Of a stretch of 42,022 bases of DNA, positions 16,298 to 25,406 are shown one piece after another. The notes below the pieces were generated by a model, which had not been told where the DNA came from, made no database searches, and saw nothing but the letters and a program-made list of their open reading frames with translations. Origin of the DNA: an uncultured Bacteroidales bacterium (GTDB taxonomy: Bacteria > Bacteroidota > Bacteroidia > Bacteroidales > UBA932); NCBI GenBank assembly GCA_947179325.1, contig CAMXAU010000026.1, positions 1-42,022 of the forward strand. Direction: 5' to 3'. The position numbers and the translations under genes are program-made. Position 1 is the stretch's first letter. Each line of letters starts with the position of its first letter.

Positions 16298-17493
16298 TAC
16301 AGCTCCAGGCCGAATGCCGGGGCCATTGCAATCAGATGGTCAAATATATCTGACTGAATGGTCTCGAATTCATCCCATACCTTGTCCTTCAGGAAGAAAT
16401 ACACCTCTATGGGCAGACCGTACTGGGTCGGCTCACGCTGTGCGACTATCAGGTCCAGCCCGCTGTTCACTCCCGGGTGGTTTTGCAGATAGAGCCTGAT
16501 GTATGTGCGGAATAGCTGGGAATTGGTAACGGGGCTGCCTGCCGGTCCTGCAGATATTTGGTTCTTCTGCTGCGAGTCCTGACCTTTCTCCAGGCCGGCC
16601 ATAAGCGGAATGTCATGTATAATCTGTCCGGCCTGCACGTCTGTACATGTCCTGATTGTATTCATGTCGATGAAAAGCCGTTTGTCCACACGCCTTCCTC
16701 CGCTCTCCTGCATCCCGCGCCAGTTCTTTACCGGAGTACTGACAAATGTGTAGGGAGGTATCGTCGTAATGGTGTTGTCCCAGTTCCTGACCTTTATCGT
16801 GTTTAGGGTGATTTCCTCCACAGTCCCGTTTGCGCTTCCGTCCGTCATCTGTATCCAGTCTCCGAGCTTGACCATGTTGTTCTGCATCAGCTGTACTCCG
16901 GAAACGAATCCGAGTATGCTGTCCTTGAATATCAGCATCAGTACCGCAGCGGATGCCCCGAGTCCGGTCAGCAGGGCCGTGGGGGACTTGTCTATCAGGA
17001 CAGCGACACATATTATTGTCCCTGTGAAGAAAATCATGATCTGCATGCCCTGGACCAGACCCTGCAGGGGCCTGTTACGGTTTTTCTCTGTGGTTGAATA
17101 GAAATCAAGGAAGGCAAGCAGTGTTGAATTTGCGATTGCCATGGCTACTCCGAGAAGATATACAATATCAATCCTGTGCAGCAGAAGAAGTAAATGGCTC
17201 CCTCTGTCAAATGCCATATACAGAAGGAAATATATTACGATGCCAGGAATGAGCAGAATGAAATGATGGCCTAGCCTGCGTTTCACAATATAATTGTGCC
17301 ACTTTGAGTGGAGCAGCCTTGAACTGTGTCCTGAAATAAGCCGGAATATGCCTTGGCATAGCCAGTTGATGCCGAACCCGAGGAGGATGATCAGTGCAAC
17401 GGCAATTATGTCGTCCGCAAAATCCGCTATCTTGCTTTCCATTCCAAGCCTTCCTGTGAGAAAGCCGTTCAGTGTATCTGTCAGGTGTGCCAT
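16276..17493 (-). CDS. MscS-family mechanosensitive ion channel (YbdG-like)
   Basis: 405 residues, inner membrane. Hydrophobic segments at about 27-47, 75-95, 105-125, 150-170 and the pore-lining helix region A-L-L-T-G-L-G-A-S-A-A-V-L-M-L-I-F-K-D-S-I-L-G-F-V-S-G. The soluble MscS beta domain follows with L-G-D-W-I-Q and the V-R-N-W-D-N-T-I-T-T-I-P motif. The length and extra N-terminal helices resemble E. coli YbdG/MscM more than small MscS. It likely opens under membrane tension during osmotic downshock. It is probably a single gene: an inverted repeat separates it from the HdeD-like gene upstream. Confidence 0.9.
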   Translation of the reverse strand: MAHLTDTLNGFLTGRLGMESKIADFADDIIAVALIILLGFGINWLCQGIFRLISGHSSRLLHSKWHNYIVKRRLGHHFILLIPGIVIYFLLYMAFDRGSHLLLLLHRIDIVYLLGVAMAIANSTLLAFLDFYSTTEKNRNRPLQGLVQGMQIMIFFTGTIICVAVLIDKSPTALLTGLGASAAVLMLIFKDSILGFVSGVQLMQNNMVKLGDWIQMTDGSANGTVEEITLNTIKVRNWDNTITTIPPYTFVSTPVKNWRGMQESGGRRVDKRLFIDMNTIRTCTDVQAGQIIHDIPLMAGLEKGQDSQQKNQISAGPAGSPVTNSQLFRTYIRLYLQNHPGVNSGLDLIVAQREPTQYGLPIEVYFFLKDKVWDEFETIQSDIFDHLIAMAPAFGLELYQLPSKI

Positions 17494-17521
17494 GAGTGAT
17501 GATAATTTGTGGTAAAATTGC

Positions 17522-17547
17522 GGAGGGTGACTTTCCAGCCACCCTCC
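17522..17547 (-). terminator. Terminator between the HdeD-like gene and the channel gene
   Basis: GGAGGGTG (17522-17529) pairs with CACCCTCC (17540-17547), loop 10 nt. On the minus strand it is followed by GCAATTTTACC, a weak T-tract. It lies 26 bp past the HdeD-like stop. Confidence 0.65.
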
Positions 17548-17572
17548 ATTGTATTTTCATTGACCGGGCCAA

Positions 17573-18166
17573 TTATTTGCCCGCTTTCTTGAAAAATTTG
17601 TGTATATCTCTCATCCTTAGTGACTTTGCGATAAATGTGCATCCCATTATAAGTAATGCGACTCCTGTAAGGATGACGACTGCTGATGTCCCGAATCGGA
17701 ACGGGTTTATAAGGATTAGTATGGATAAGATCAGCAGGATTATACCTCCGGCGATTGCATATCCGCTTCCTTTGACCCTGAATGCCTTAAGGTCGCTTCC
17801 GAAGCCTATTATCATGAAGCTGTGGTAGAGGAGGTAGACTCCGAGGATAATCGGCAGTACCACGATTGTGACACCTGGATAGCAGCATAGGAAGATACCT
17901 ATCAGCAAGTCGATTATGCCTCCGGCAACTGAATATCCTCTCATGGCGAAGAAATTGTGGCTCGTGACTGCCACAACAAGTTCTGCAACTCCAGTGACAA
18001 GCATCAGTATTCCAAACATTACACTGAGTGTCAGATAGCTTTCTACCGGGTTGCAGAAGACTATAATGCCGCCTGCAATCAGAAGCAGTCCGGCGAGCAT
18101 CAGAATCCACCAGTGCTTAACAACGTTGCCGGCTCTGCCGGCCATTCTTTCAACAAAGTATTCCAT
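17573..18166 (-). CDS. HdeD-like membrane protein (DUF308)
   Basis: 197 residues, almost entirely six hydrophobic helices in three repeated pairs, with the recurring pattern L-x-G-I-x-x-x-x-x-P, as in the HdeD/DUF308 family. E. coli HdeD is an acid-resistance membrane protein; the biochemical role of the family is not known. The C-terminus is short, basic and cytoplasmic (K-F-F-K-K-A-G-K). It sits between a CoA-transferase gene and the mechanosensitive channel, all on the minus strand but separated by hairpins, so each is probably its own unit. A general envelope-stress role is inference. Confidence 0.88.
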   Translation of the reverse strand: MEYFVERMAGRAGNVVKHWWILMLAGLLLIAGGIIVFCNPVESYLTLSVMFGILMLVTGVAELVVAVTSHNFFAMRGYSVAGGIIDLLIGIFLCCYPGVTIVVLPIILGVYLLYHSFMIIGFGSDLKAFRVKGSGYAIAGGIILLILSILILINPFRFGTSAVVILTGVALLIMGCTFIAKSLRMRDIHKFFKKAGK

Positions 18167-18267
18167 AATAAAATAATTTAAAAATCAAGCGAAGGACCCT
18201 TAGACAATTAGCGTGCTAAACTGGAAAATCAATTGCGGAAAATTTATCTGTGGGGTCTCTAAAGGAA

Positions 18268-18305
18268 ATACGCCGCCCTGGTAAATGCTTACCTGGGTGG
18301 CGTAT
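18268..18305 (-). terminator. Terminator after the CoA-transferase gene
   Basis: Long hairpin ATACGCCGCCCTGGTAA with TTACCTGGGTGGCGTAT around a 4-nt loop. Read on the minus strand it is followed by TTCCTTT. It is 25 bp past the stop. Confidence 0.8.
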
Positions 18306-18330
18306 AGATTCAGAAGGATTATCTTCTTTT

Positions 18331-19638
18331 TTAGATTCCGAAATTATGGTAGTGTGGACCGAAGCGTTCGAATGCCGCCCTGTCAAGCGACTCCCTGTGG
18401 TCCGGATGTGCGATTCCTGTCAGGAGCTTAGCCCTTTCCTGCATGGAGCGTCCGTAGAGGTCCACTGCTCCATACTCGGTGACAATCCAATGGGCATGCG
18501 CCCTTGTGGTGACTATTCCGGCCCCGTCAAGCACAGTAGGTGCAATCTTGCTTTCTCCCCTGCTTGTGCATGATGGCATTGCGATTATTGCCTTTCCTCC
18601 CTCGGAAAGTGACGCTCCGTAGACGAAATCGATCTGGCCTCCTACACCGGAATAGAACTTTGTCCCTATGGAGTCTGCACAGACCTGTCCGGTGAGGTCG
18701 ATCTGTACAGCGGAGTTGATTGCTGTCATCTTCGGGTTCTTTGAGATTATGCAAGGGTCATTGGTGTAACCTACGTCCATCATTGCAACCATAGGGTTGT
18801 CATCGATGAAGTCATAGCATTCCTGTGAGCCCATGAGGAATGTCGAGACGAGCTTGCCTTTGTCGGTTACCTTGTTTGAGCCGTTGATCACCCCTTTCTC
18901 TACAAGTCCGAGCACTCCGTCTGCAAACATCTCTGTGTGGATTCCGAGGTTCTTGTGTCCTCCGAGCTGCGCGAGGACCGCGTTCGGTATCGCCCCGATT
19001 CCCATCTGCAGGCAGGCTCCGTCGTCTATCAGTTCAGCGCAATGCTTGCCGATGGCTGTCTCAATCTCGTTCGGCTGGCTGAAATGTGCCGGCTCAAGCG
19101 GTGTGTCCCCTTCTACGAATATATCTATCATTGACATCGGTATCATGGCCTGGCCCCAGGCGCGCGGGACGTTCCTGTTCACAACGGCAATGACAGTGTG
19201 GGCGCATTCTATTGCTGCGAGTGTGGCGTCGACAGATGTCCCGAGAGATACGAATCCGTGCTTGTCGGGAGGGCACACCTGGATCATCGCGACATCGCAT
19301 CTGAGTGCGCCGCATCTGTAGAGTTTCTGTGTCTCGCTCAGGAAGACCGGGATGTAGTCTGAATATCCGGCCTGTACGCTTTTGCGGACGTTTGCACCGA
19401 TGAAGAAGCCCTGGTGGAAGAATATTCCCTCGAATCTCGGGTCTGTGTAAGGCGCTGGGCCTTCAGTGTGAAGATGGTGTATCCTGACATTCTTCAGCTC
19501 TCCGTTTTCCCCCCTGCGGCAGAGGGCGTCGATCAGAATCTTTGGCGCGCTGGCAACACTGCTCAGATGTACATGGTCTCCGGATTTTACGACCTTGACA
19601 GCCTCGTCGGCTGAAACAAAATGGATATCCTGTCTCAT
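18331..19638 (-). CDS. Acetyl-CoA hydrolase/4-hydroxybutyrate CoA-transferase family protein
   Basis: 435 residues from the ATG at 19638 (M-R-Q-D-I-H-F-V-S). ATG 19653 is also possible but would leave only about 11 nt after the predicted transcription start. The family moves CoA between acetate and another acid such as 4-hydroxybutyrate or butyrate. Seen here: V-H-L-S-S-V-A-S-A-P near the N-terminus, G-I-G-A-I-P-N-A-V, the catalytic-Glu segment I-H-T-E-M-F-A-D-G, and G-V-G-G-Q-I-D-F-V. Length is typical. It is transcribed alone from a divergent promoter pair shared with mazG. Which acid it uses cannot be told from sequence; a role in fermentation end products is likely. Confidence 0.9.
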   Translation of the reverse strand: MRQDIHFVSADEAVKVVKSGDHVHLSSVASAPKILIDALCRRGENGELKNVRIHHLHTEGPAPYTDPRFEGIFFHQGFFIGANVRKSVQAGYSDYIPVFLSETQKLYRCGALRCDVAMIQVCPPDKHGFVSLGTSVDATLAAIECAHTVIAVVNRNVPRAWGQAMIPMSMIDIFVEGDTPLEPAHFSQPNEIETAIGKHCAELIDDGACLQMGIGAIPNAVLAQLGGHKNLGIHTEMFADGVLGLVEKGVINGSNKVTDKGKLVSTFLMGSQECYDFIDDNPMVAMMDVGYTNDPCIISKNPKMTAINSAVQIDLTGQVCADSIGTKFYSGVGGQIDFVYGASLSEGGKAIIAMPSCTSRGESKIAPTVLDGAGIVTTRAHAHWIVTEYGAVDLYGRSMQERAKLLTGIAHPDHRESLDRAAFERFGPHYHNFGI

Positions 19639-19670
19639 AAAATGTCTTTGCATTATAATTATTGGTGTGC

Positions 19671-19702
19671 CAAATATAATGCTTTTGTCACAATATGGCA
19701 AC
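19671..19702 (-). promoter_or_regulatory. Promoter of the CoA-transferase gene
   Basis: On the minus strand GTTG (19699-19702), 20 bp, then TATATTTG (19671-19678). The -7 is exact and the -33 matches 3 of 4. Confidence 0.7.
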
Positions 19703-19730
19703 GTAATGTCATGTTGAGTGATAATTTTAC

Positions 19731-19738
19731 TAAATTTG
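19731..19738 (+). promoter_or_regulatory. Promoter -7 element of mazG
   Basis: TAAATTTG, exact TAnnTTTG, 23 bp before the mazG ATG. No TTTG at the usual spacing. It is divergent from the CoA-transferase promoter. Confidence 0.65.
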
Positions 19739-19761
19739 CAGCCCTGAAATAAAGAATTATC

Positions 19762-20580
19762 ATGAAGACAAGACAGGAAAAACTGGAAGCGTTCGGACGG
19801 ATACTTGATATCCTTGATGAACTGCGCGTCAAATGCCCGTGGGACAGGAAGCAGACAACAGAGTCCCTGCGTCCGCAGACGATTGAGGAGGTATATGAAT
19901 TGAGCGATGCCATATTGAAGGAGGACGGGAAGAATGTCTCAAAGGAGCTTGGGGACGTGCTTCTCCATGTGCTTTTCTATGCGAAGATCGGTGAGGAGAA
20001 AGGTGAATATGATATAGTTGATGTCATCAATTTCCTGTGCGATAAGCTTATATACCGTCATCCCCATGTCTTCTCGACGACCAGTGTCGCAGATGCTGAG
20101 GAGGTCATGAAGAACTGGGAGATGCTTAAGACAAAGGAGAAAGACGGGAACAAGCGTATACTTTCAGGAGTGCCGGATGCGTTGCCGCCGCTTCTTAAGG
20201 CCTACAGGATGCAGGACAAGGCACGTGGTGTCGGGTTTGACTGGGAGGAGAAATCCCAGGTCTGGGACAAGGTGAAGGAAGAGATGGGGGAATACCAGGC
20301 GGAGCTTGATGCAGTTGACGCGGCTTCTACCGAAGAAGAGCGCAAGGCAGCCTTTGACCGTGCAGAGGCTGAACTGGGTGACTATCTTTTCGCTGTGGTG
20401 AACGCGGCAAGGCTGTATGGCCTTAATCCTGATACCGCGCTGGAGCGCACCTGCGCGAAGTTCAAGCGTCGTTTCACGTATCTTGAAGAGCATACAATAC
20501 GCCAGGGACGTGACCTTAAGGACATGACCCTGGCGGAAATGGATGAAATCTGGGATGAGGCCAAGGCCAAGGGACTATAG
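19762..20580 (+). CDS. mazG: Nucleoside triphosphate pyrophosphohydrolase
   Basis: 272 residues, the usual length of the two-domain MazG. It hydrolyses NTPs and dNTPs to monophosphate and pyrophosphate, clearing abnormal nucleotides. Signatures: C-P-W-D-R-K-Q-T-T-E-S-L-R near the N-terminus, E-E-V-Y-E-L with the downstream E-L-G-D-V-L-L-H (the ExxE...ExxD metal site), R-H-P-H-V-F, then N-W-E-x-x-K. A second ExxE/ExxD set is seen in the C-terminal half (K-E-E-M-G-E-Y, E-A-E-L-G-D-Y). It has its own promoter. Its 3' end overlaps the convergent GH43 gene by 6 bp. Confidence 0.96.
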   Translation: MKTRQEKLEAFGRILDILDELRVKCPWDRKQTTESLRPQTIEEVYELSDAILKEDGKNVSKELGDVLLHVLFYAKIGEEKGEYDIVDVINFLCDKLIYRHPHVFSTTSVADAEEVMKNWEMLKTKEKDGNKRILSGVPDALPPLLKAYRMQDKARGVGFDWEEKSQVWDKVKEEMGEYQAELDAVDAASTEEERKAAFDRAEAELGDYLFAVVNAARLYGLNPDTALERTCAKFKRRFTYLEEHTIRQGRDLKDMTLAEMDEIWDEAKAKGL

Positions 20581-21567
20581 CATGCTGCTTTTTATCCTGT
20601 TGGCCTTTACTCCCTCGAATGTCATGACAACGGGCTTGATATATCCCTGTTCATCGAAGAACATCTCGTCTATGCAGACCACCCTGTCGTTGCCGTCCGT
20701 GCTTCCGATAGGGTGGCGGTGATATACAATATACCATTTGCCGGACTTCGGCTCGTGCATTACTGAATGGTGGCCGGCGCCGGTGCCTACTTCCGGATCC
20801 TGCTGAAGAATCTTTCCTATCCTGTTGAACGGTCCCATAGGGCTGTCTGCGATGGCATATGCTACACAATAGTCCGGGCCGGTCCATCCGCCTTCTGACC
20901 ACATGAAGTAGTATTTGCCGTCTTTCTTGAACATGAAGGGGCCTTCGACGTAGTTCTCCGGGGTTATCTCCTTGAAGAGGGAACCGTCCTCAAACGGGAT
21001 GAAGCCTGTGAAGTCGGGTTTCAGGATTCCGACGTTGCAATGTCTCCAGCCGCCATAATACATGTAGTATGTGCCGTTGTCCTCGAATACAAACTGGTCT
21101 ATGGGCTGTGCACCGTTGATTACCTCGTCGATCAGCGGCTTGCCGAGCATGTCCCTGTACGGTCCCTCTGGTCTCTCCGAGACGGCGACACCGATTCCGC
21201 CTTCTCCTTTCTCGTGCATGTCATTAGCCCCGAAGAAGAGGTAGTAGGAACCGTCTTTCCTGATTATTGCCGGAGCCCACATGGCTCTCCATGCCCATTT
21301 GACTTCACTGTTGTCAATTATCCTCTCATGTCTTGTCCAGTTGACAAGGTCTTCTGAAGAAAAGGCGTCAAGGTAGGTCTGCTGCTCGTATGGGAGTGAC
21401 GCTGTAGGGAAAATCCAGTATTTCCCGTCCCATATGACGCATTCAGGATCTGCGTACTTGCCTTCGAAAACGGGGTTCCCTGATGTCTTCCTTTGACTGG
21501 TGCATCCGGAAGATACAGCGGCTGCGGCGATGACTGCCAATGAGATGAGGGTTGATTTTGTCTTCAT
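20575..21567 (-). CDS. Glycoside hydrolase family 43-like lipoprotein
   Basis: 330 residues with a lipoprotein signal (M-K-T-K-S-T-L-I-S-L-A-V ... S-S-G-C, Cys at 22). The mature part is a single five-bladed beta-propeller of the GH43 type, with candidate catalytic residues D40 (Y-A-D-P-E), D157 (P-I-D-Q-F) and E208 (Y-V-E-G-P-F), and bladed W-x-x-D-G-x-Y-Y-L-F-F repeats. GH43 enzymes remove arabinose or xylose from plant polysaccharides. No accessory C-terminal beta-sandwich is present, so it is a short form. It has its own promoter and no SusC/D neighbours. Exact substrate not predictable. Confidence 0.9.
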   Translation of the reverse strand: MKTKSTLISLAVIAAAAVSSGCTSQRKTSGNPVFEGKYADPECVIWDGKYWIFPTASLPYEQQTYLDAFSSEDLVNWTRHERIIDNSEVKWAWRAMWAPAIIRKDGSYYLFFGANDMHEKGEGGIGVAVSERPEGPYRDMLGKPLIDEVINGAQPIDQFVFEDNGTYYMYYGGWRHCNVGILKPDFTGFIPFEDGSLFKEITPENYVEGPFMFKKDGKYYFMWSEGGWTGPDYCVAYAIADSPMGPFNRIGKILQQDPEVGTGAGHHSVMHEPKSGKWYIVYHRHPIGSTDGNDRVVCIDEMFFDEQGYIKPVVMTFEGVKANRIKSSML

Positions 21568-21639
21568 GACTTATTATGTTCTTTTTGGTTTGTCTGGAGG
21601 TTATGCGGGTTTCAGCCTGCCATGATTCCGGCAGTGGGG

Positions 21640-21647
21640 CAAAAATA
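21640..21647 (-). promoter_or_regulatory. Promoter -7 element of the GH43 gene
   Basis: Minus-strand TATTTTTG, exact TAnnTTTG, giving a leader of about 66 nt. It faces away from the tcdA promoter 14 bp off. Confidence 0.6.
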
Positions 21648-21660
21648 ATAATTATTTGTG

Positions 21661-21668
21661 TAATTTTG
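21661..21668 (+). promoter_or_regulatory. Promoter -7 element of tcdA
   Basis: TAATTTTG, exact TAnnTTTG, 24 bp before the tcdA ATG. The -33 region is not recognisable. Confidence 0.65.
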
Positions 21669-21692
21669 CGGGCGTTTAAAATCTAAAATGTC

Positions 21693-22508
21693 ATGCAGGA
21701 ATGGAAAGAAAGGACCGGAATGCTGGTCGGTGAGGAAATGCTGAAGCATTTTGCTGATTCTACTGTAGCGGTAATCGGTGTCGGCGGTGTCGGTGGATAT
21801 GCAGCTGAGATGCTTGTGCGTGCAGGCATAGGCCATCTGATAATCCTTGACAGCGATGTGGTTTCCGTGACAAACAAGAACAGGCAGCTCCTGGCTCTTG
21901 ACTCCACGGTAGGGAAACCGAAATGCGAAGTGCTTGCCGCGAGGCTGAAGGATATAAATCCTGGCCTTGACCTTACCATAATAGCCTCTTATCTTGAGGC
22001 CCCCTCACTCAGGAAGGATGAGGCGTCGTCTGAGGGCACCCCGGGGGCAGGTCCTGCTGAAGACAATACCCCGGCGGGGCTTCTTGGCGGATATCGGATT
22101 GATTTCCTGGTGGATGCCATCGATACACTTGCCCCGAAGCTTGCACTTATCAAATATTGTGTGGACAACAGGATTCCGCATGTGTCCTCCATGGGGGCAG
22201 GTGCGAAGTATGATGTAACAAAAATCCGTGTTGCAGATATCTCCAAGTCGTTCAGCTGCCCATTGGCGTATGTTGTACGCAAAAGGTTGAGGCACATGGG
22301 GATCAGCAAAGGGTTCAAGGTCGTTTTCTCTGAGGAACTGCCGGACAGCAATGCGATAGTGCCGGCTGAGGAGCGCAACAAGAAGTCCCAGGTGGGCACG
22401 ATTTCATATCTGCCCGCTGTTTTCGGATGTGCATGTGCCCAGGTTGCAGTACAGTATCTTATTTCTTCGTTTTCTGCTTCATCCTCTGTTCCGGCCTCCA
22501 ATAATTAG
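21693..22508 (+). CDS. tcdA: tRNA threonylcarbamoyladenosine dehydratase
   Basis: 271 residues of the E1-like ThiF/TcdA (CsdL) family. It uses ATP to convert t6A37 of tRNA to its cyclic form ct6A. Seen here: the nucleotide-binding G-V-G-G-V-G-G at 29-35, D-S-D-V-V-S-V-T-N-x-N-R-Q, K-x-x-V, D-A-I-D and the G-A-G-A-K segment, all typical. A Pro/Gly/Ser-rich insert at about 105-130 (S-S-E-G-T-P-G-A-G-P-A-E-D) is likely a surface loop. The tail S-A-S-S-S-V-P-A-S-N-N is low-complexity. Transcribed alone from its own promoter. Confidence 0.94.
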   Translation: MQEWKERTGMLVGEEMLKHFADSTVAVIGVGGVGGYAAEMLVRAGIGHLIILDSDVVSVTNKNRQLLALDSTVGKPKCEVLAARLKDINPGLDLTIIASYLEAPSLRKDEASSEGTPGAGPAEDNTPAGLLGGYRIDFLVDAIDTLAPKLALIKYCVDNRIPHVSSMGAGAKYDVTKIRVADISKSFSCPLAYVVRKRLRHMGISKGFKVVFSEELPDSNAIVPAEERNKKSQVGTISYLPAVFGCACAQVAVQYLISSFSASSSVPASNN

Positions 22509-22519
22509 ATGATTTTTAT

Positions 22520-22527
22520 TAAATTTG
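22520..22527 (+). promoter_or_regulatory. Promoter -7 element of the GNAT-like gene and prfA
   Basis: TAAATTTG, exact TAnnTTTG, about 60 bp before the ATG at 22588. The -33 is not clear. Confidence 0.65.
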
Positions 22528-22587
22528 CACGTTTTTGTGTACGGCAAGTCCATGACAAAGGCAAATATAATGTAAAAACCTTTTAAT

Positions 22588-23769
22588 ATGCCTGACTATA
22601 AATTAGTTGAAGCGAAAACAAAACGCGATATCAAGAAATTCATAAAGTTCCCGGATGAACTTTATCGGGATTGTCCGCAGTATGTGCCTGCACTTCATTC
22701 AGACCAGATGAGGTCACTTACGACGGTGTCCACCGCCAGGTACTGTCCTCACAGGATGTGGATGGTGATGGACGGGAAAAGGGTCGTGGGACGTATCTGT
22801 GCCATGATAAACCCGAGATATAATGAAAGATATGGTACAAAGAGAGTCCGTTTCGGGTGGTTCGACACGATAAATGACATAGAGGTCGCGAGGATGCTTC
22901 TTGGACAGGCGGAGTCATGGGCGCGCGAGAATGGCATGACGGAAGTGCATGGGCCGTTGTATTACAACACCCTTGGCAAGCAGGGTATGCTTGTTGAGGG
23001 CTTTGAGAATGTGCCGCCTTTCAACTGCTATTATAACTTCCCGTATTACAATGACCTCGTCACGGCTCTCGGATATGAAAAGGAGTGTGACTGGCTGCAG
23101 TACAAGATGGCAGCGGACCAGGAAGTCCCTGACAAGATGAAGAATATCGCAAAGAGGCTTATGGAGAGGTACAGCCTTGTGGAGGGTGATATTGACAGTC
23201 TGAAGAAAGACCGGGCGCTTGTGAGGAAGTTCTTCGAAATGTATAATGACAGCTTCTCTGGGGCAGTATATAATTTTGTTCCTTTTACAGATGAGGAGAT
23301 AGAGGAGGAGGCGGACCAGACCATAGGGCTGCTTGACAAGAGGCTTTGCTGCTTTCTGCTTGATGCTGACAATGATGTAGCGGCGTTCGGCATATCTTTC
23401 CCGACAATCTCAGGTGCCTTGCAGAAGGCGAGGGGAGCAATGTTCCCGTTCGGGTGGATGCATTTCCTGAAGGCGATGAGAAGCTTTGACACAGTTGACC
23501 TTATGCTGAACGGGGCCGCCCCGAAATGGCAGAATACCGGTGTCTCTTCGGTGTACCATTGCATAATGGCTGACAAATACAAGGCATGCGGTGCAAGATG
23601 GGCGATTGCCAATCCGCAGATAGAGACGAATTCTGCGGTAAATGTCTGGGACCGCTATGAACATGAGCTTTATATGCGCCGCCGCTGCTATGTGAAGGCA
23701 CTGGATGGAGGAAGGCCGACCCGCAGGTGCCTGCCTGTCAACGAGGCGGAAAATGATACAAAGGAATAA
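22588..23769 (+). CDS. GNAT-like acetyltransferase family protein (YghO-like)
   Basis: 393 residues. The N-terminal 200 residues look like a GNAT fold (M-W-M-V-M-D-G-K-R-V-V-G-R-I-C-A-M-I-N, then A-R-E-N-G-M-T-E-V-H-G-P). A second domain (about 205-370) has F-P-F-G-W-M-H-F-L-K-A-M and a conserved N-x-W-D-R-Y-E-H-E-L-Y-M-R-R-R-C-Y end. This whole-length pattern resembles E. coli YghO and many Bacteroidota proteins labelled N-acetyltransferase; no substrate is established that I know of. It is 26 bp upstream of prfA and probably shares its transcript. Assignment to a family, not to a function. Confidence 0.75.
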   Translation: MPDYKLVEAKTKRDIKKFIKFPDELYRDCPQYVPALHSDQMRSLTTVSTARYCPHRMWMVMDGKRVVGRICAMINPRYNERYGTKRVRFGWFDTINDIEVARMLLGQAESWARENGMTEVHGPLYYNTLGKQGMLVEGFENVPPFNCYYNFPYYNDLVTALGYEKECDWLQYKMAADQEVPDKMKNIAKRLMERYSLVEGDIDSLKKDRALVRKFFEMYNDSFSGAVYNFVPFTDEEIEEEADQTIGLLDKRLCCFLLDADNDVAAFGISFPTISGALQKARGAMFPFGWMHFLKAMRSFDTVDLMLNGAAPKWQNTGVSSVYHCIMADKYKACGARWAIANPQIETNSAVNVWDRYEHELYMRRRCYVKALDGGRPTRRCLPVNEAENDTKE

Positions 23770-23795
23770 CAGAATGAAATTTAGGATATAATAAT

Positions 23796-24881
23796 ATGGC
23801 AGAAAATTCACTTTTGGAGAAGGTACTTGGCCTTCAGGAAAAATACGAGACACTTCAGCAGCAGCTTTCTGACCCGGAAGTGATTTCGGACATGAAGAAA
23901 TATGTGCAGCTCAACAAGGAGTACAAGGAGCTGTCGCCTATCATCAAGGCTGGCAACGAATACAAGAAGCTCGTTGAGGACTATGAGTCTGCAAAGGATA
24001 TAATTGCAAATGAAAAGGATGAGGAACTGCGGGAGATGGCCAAGGAGGAGATCGCAGAAATCGAGCCTAAGCTTCCGGAGATGGAGCAGAACATCAAGCT
24101 TCTGCTTATACCTGCGGATCCACAGGACAGCAAGAATGCCATCCTTGAAATCCGCGGAGGTACTGGAGGAGATGAGGCTGCCATATTCGCGGGAGACCTT
24201 TTCAGGATGTATACAAAGTATTTTGAACGCCGTGGATGGAAGCTGGAGGTTACCAACCAGTCGGAAGGTACTGCCGGAGGTTTCAAGGAGATTGTCTGCA
24301 AGGTTTCAGGAGAGGGCGTGTATGGAGTCCTGAAATACGAGTCCGGAGTGCATCGTGTGCAGCGTGTGCCTCAGACGGAGACACAGGGCAGGGTGCATAC
24401 CTCCGCCGCGTCTGTGGCTGTGCTTCCTGAGGCTGATGAATTTGACATCGAGCTGAACATGAACGATATCCGCAAGGATACATTCTGTTCTTCAGGTCCT
24501 GGAGGACAGTCTGTCAACACGACATATTCGGCAATCAGGCTTACCCATATCCCTTCAGGAATCGTTGTCCAGTGCCAGGATGAGAAGTCTCAGCTGAAGA
24601 ACTTTGACAAGGCATTGTCGGAGTTGCGTACAAGGCTCTATAACATGGAGTACGAGAAATACCTGAACGAGATTTCCGCAAAGCGTAAGACCATGGTGTC
24701 TACCGGTGACCGCTCTGCAAAGATCCGCACATACAACTATCCGCAGTCAAGGGTGACCGACCACCGTATAAACTATACCATGTACAATCTCCCTGTCTTC
24801 ATGGACGGTGAGATACAGGAAGTGCTTGACCAGCTGCAGGTGGCCGAGAATGCAGAACGTCTGAAAGAGGCAGGGGAGTAG
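23796..24881 (+). CDS. prfA: Peptide chain release factor 1
   Basis: 361 residues, standard for RF1. It recognises UAA and UAG in the ribosomal A site and triggers peptide release. Signatures: the G-G-T-G-G-D-E-A segment, [15 protein letters not shown], the stop-codon-reading region, the catalytic G-G-Q at 236-238 ([10 protein letters not shown]) and the C-terminal [17 protein letters not shown]2 is excluded by the recognition-motif region and the lack of a programmed frameshift. No prmC methylase gene lies next to it. The next gene starts 3 bp later. Confidence 0.97.
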   Translation: MAENSLLEKVLGLQEKYETLQQQLSDPEVISDMKKYVQLNKEYKELSPIIKAGNEYKKLVEDYESAKDIIANEKDEELREMAKEEIAEIEPKLPEMEQNIKLLLIPADPQDSKNAILEIRGGTGGDEAAIFAGDLFRMYTKYFERRGWKLEVTNQSEGTAGGFKEIVCKVSGEGVYGVLKYESGVHRVQRVPQTETQGRVHTSAASVAVLPEADEFDIELNMNDIRKDTFCSSGPGGQSVNTTYSAIRLTHIPSGIVVQCQDEKSQLKNFDKALSELRTRLYNMEYEKYLNEISAKRKTMVSTGDRSAKIRTYNYPQSRVTDHRINYTMYNLPVFMDGEIQEVLDQLQVAENAERLKEAGE

Positions 24882-24884
24882 TAT

Positions 24885-25403
24885 ATGAGGAAGATCTATA
24901 TATTGTTTGCGGCCATCTTTGCGCTCTGTGTCGCGTCGTGTGCCGGAAATGCCGGCAAGGGACATAAAGTCATAAGTGTCGATGAATTGTCTTCTGTTGT
25001 TGAGGAGATGCAGGATGGTGATACTTTGCGTCTGCGTGGCTTCTGTATGGATGTCTGCGGGCATGGTGCAAGCCATATCACTCTTTCAGGGGAGGATTCT
25101 GCCAATATGGTTGCAGCAATCGCGGCTCCTGTCCTTGGCTCTTTCAATGAGGAGCTTAAATATCAGTATGTGACTGTTGATGGTGTGCTGAGGGAGCAGA
25201 AGGTGGATGAGGCTTTTCTTGATGACTGGGAGTATCGTCTTGACGAGAGCCTGAAAGGACCGAATGGAAACCCGGAGGCAGTTGCCATGCTCAAAGGACA
25301 GATTGTTGAGCTTAGGGATTCGATTGCAGCCCGTTTTGCAAGGACAGGCAAGAAATACTGGAGCAACTATACGATAGAAGTCTTTTCTTACGAAGCAGAA
25401 TAA
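24885..25403 (+). CDS. Small lipoprotein of unknown function
   Basis: 172 residues with a lipoprotein signal peptide (M-R-K-I-Y-I-L-F-A-A-I-F-A-L-C-V-A-S-C, Cys at 19). The mature part has a motif F-C-M-D-V-C-G-H-G at about 52-60, reminiscent of OB-fold/DUF4920-like segments with V-C-x-x-x-G-C-x, where Cys and His could bind metal. The C-terminal half is helical (L-K-G-Q-I-V-E-L-R-D-S-I-A-A-R-F). It starts 3 bp after prfA and ends 3 bp before a PepSY-type membrane gene, so the pair is translated together. A shared role in periplasmic metal or redox handling is inference. Confidence 0.7.
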   Translation: MRKIYILFAAIFALCVASCAGNAGKGHKVISVDELSSVVEEMQDGDTLRLRGFCMDVCGHGASHITLSGEDSANMVAAIAAPVLGSFNEELKYQYVTVDGVLREQKVDEAFLDDWEYRLDESLKGPNGNPEAVAMLKGQIVELRDSIAARFARTGKKYWSNYTIEVFSYEAE

Positions 25404-25406
25404 TTT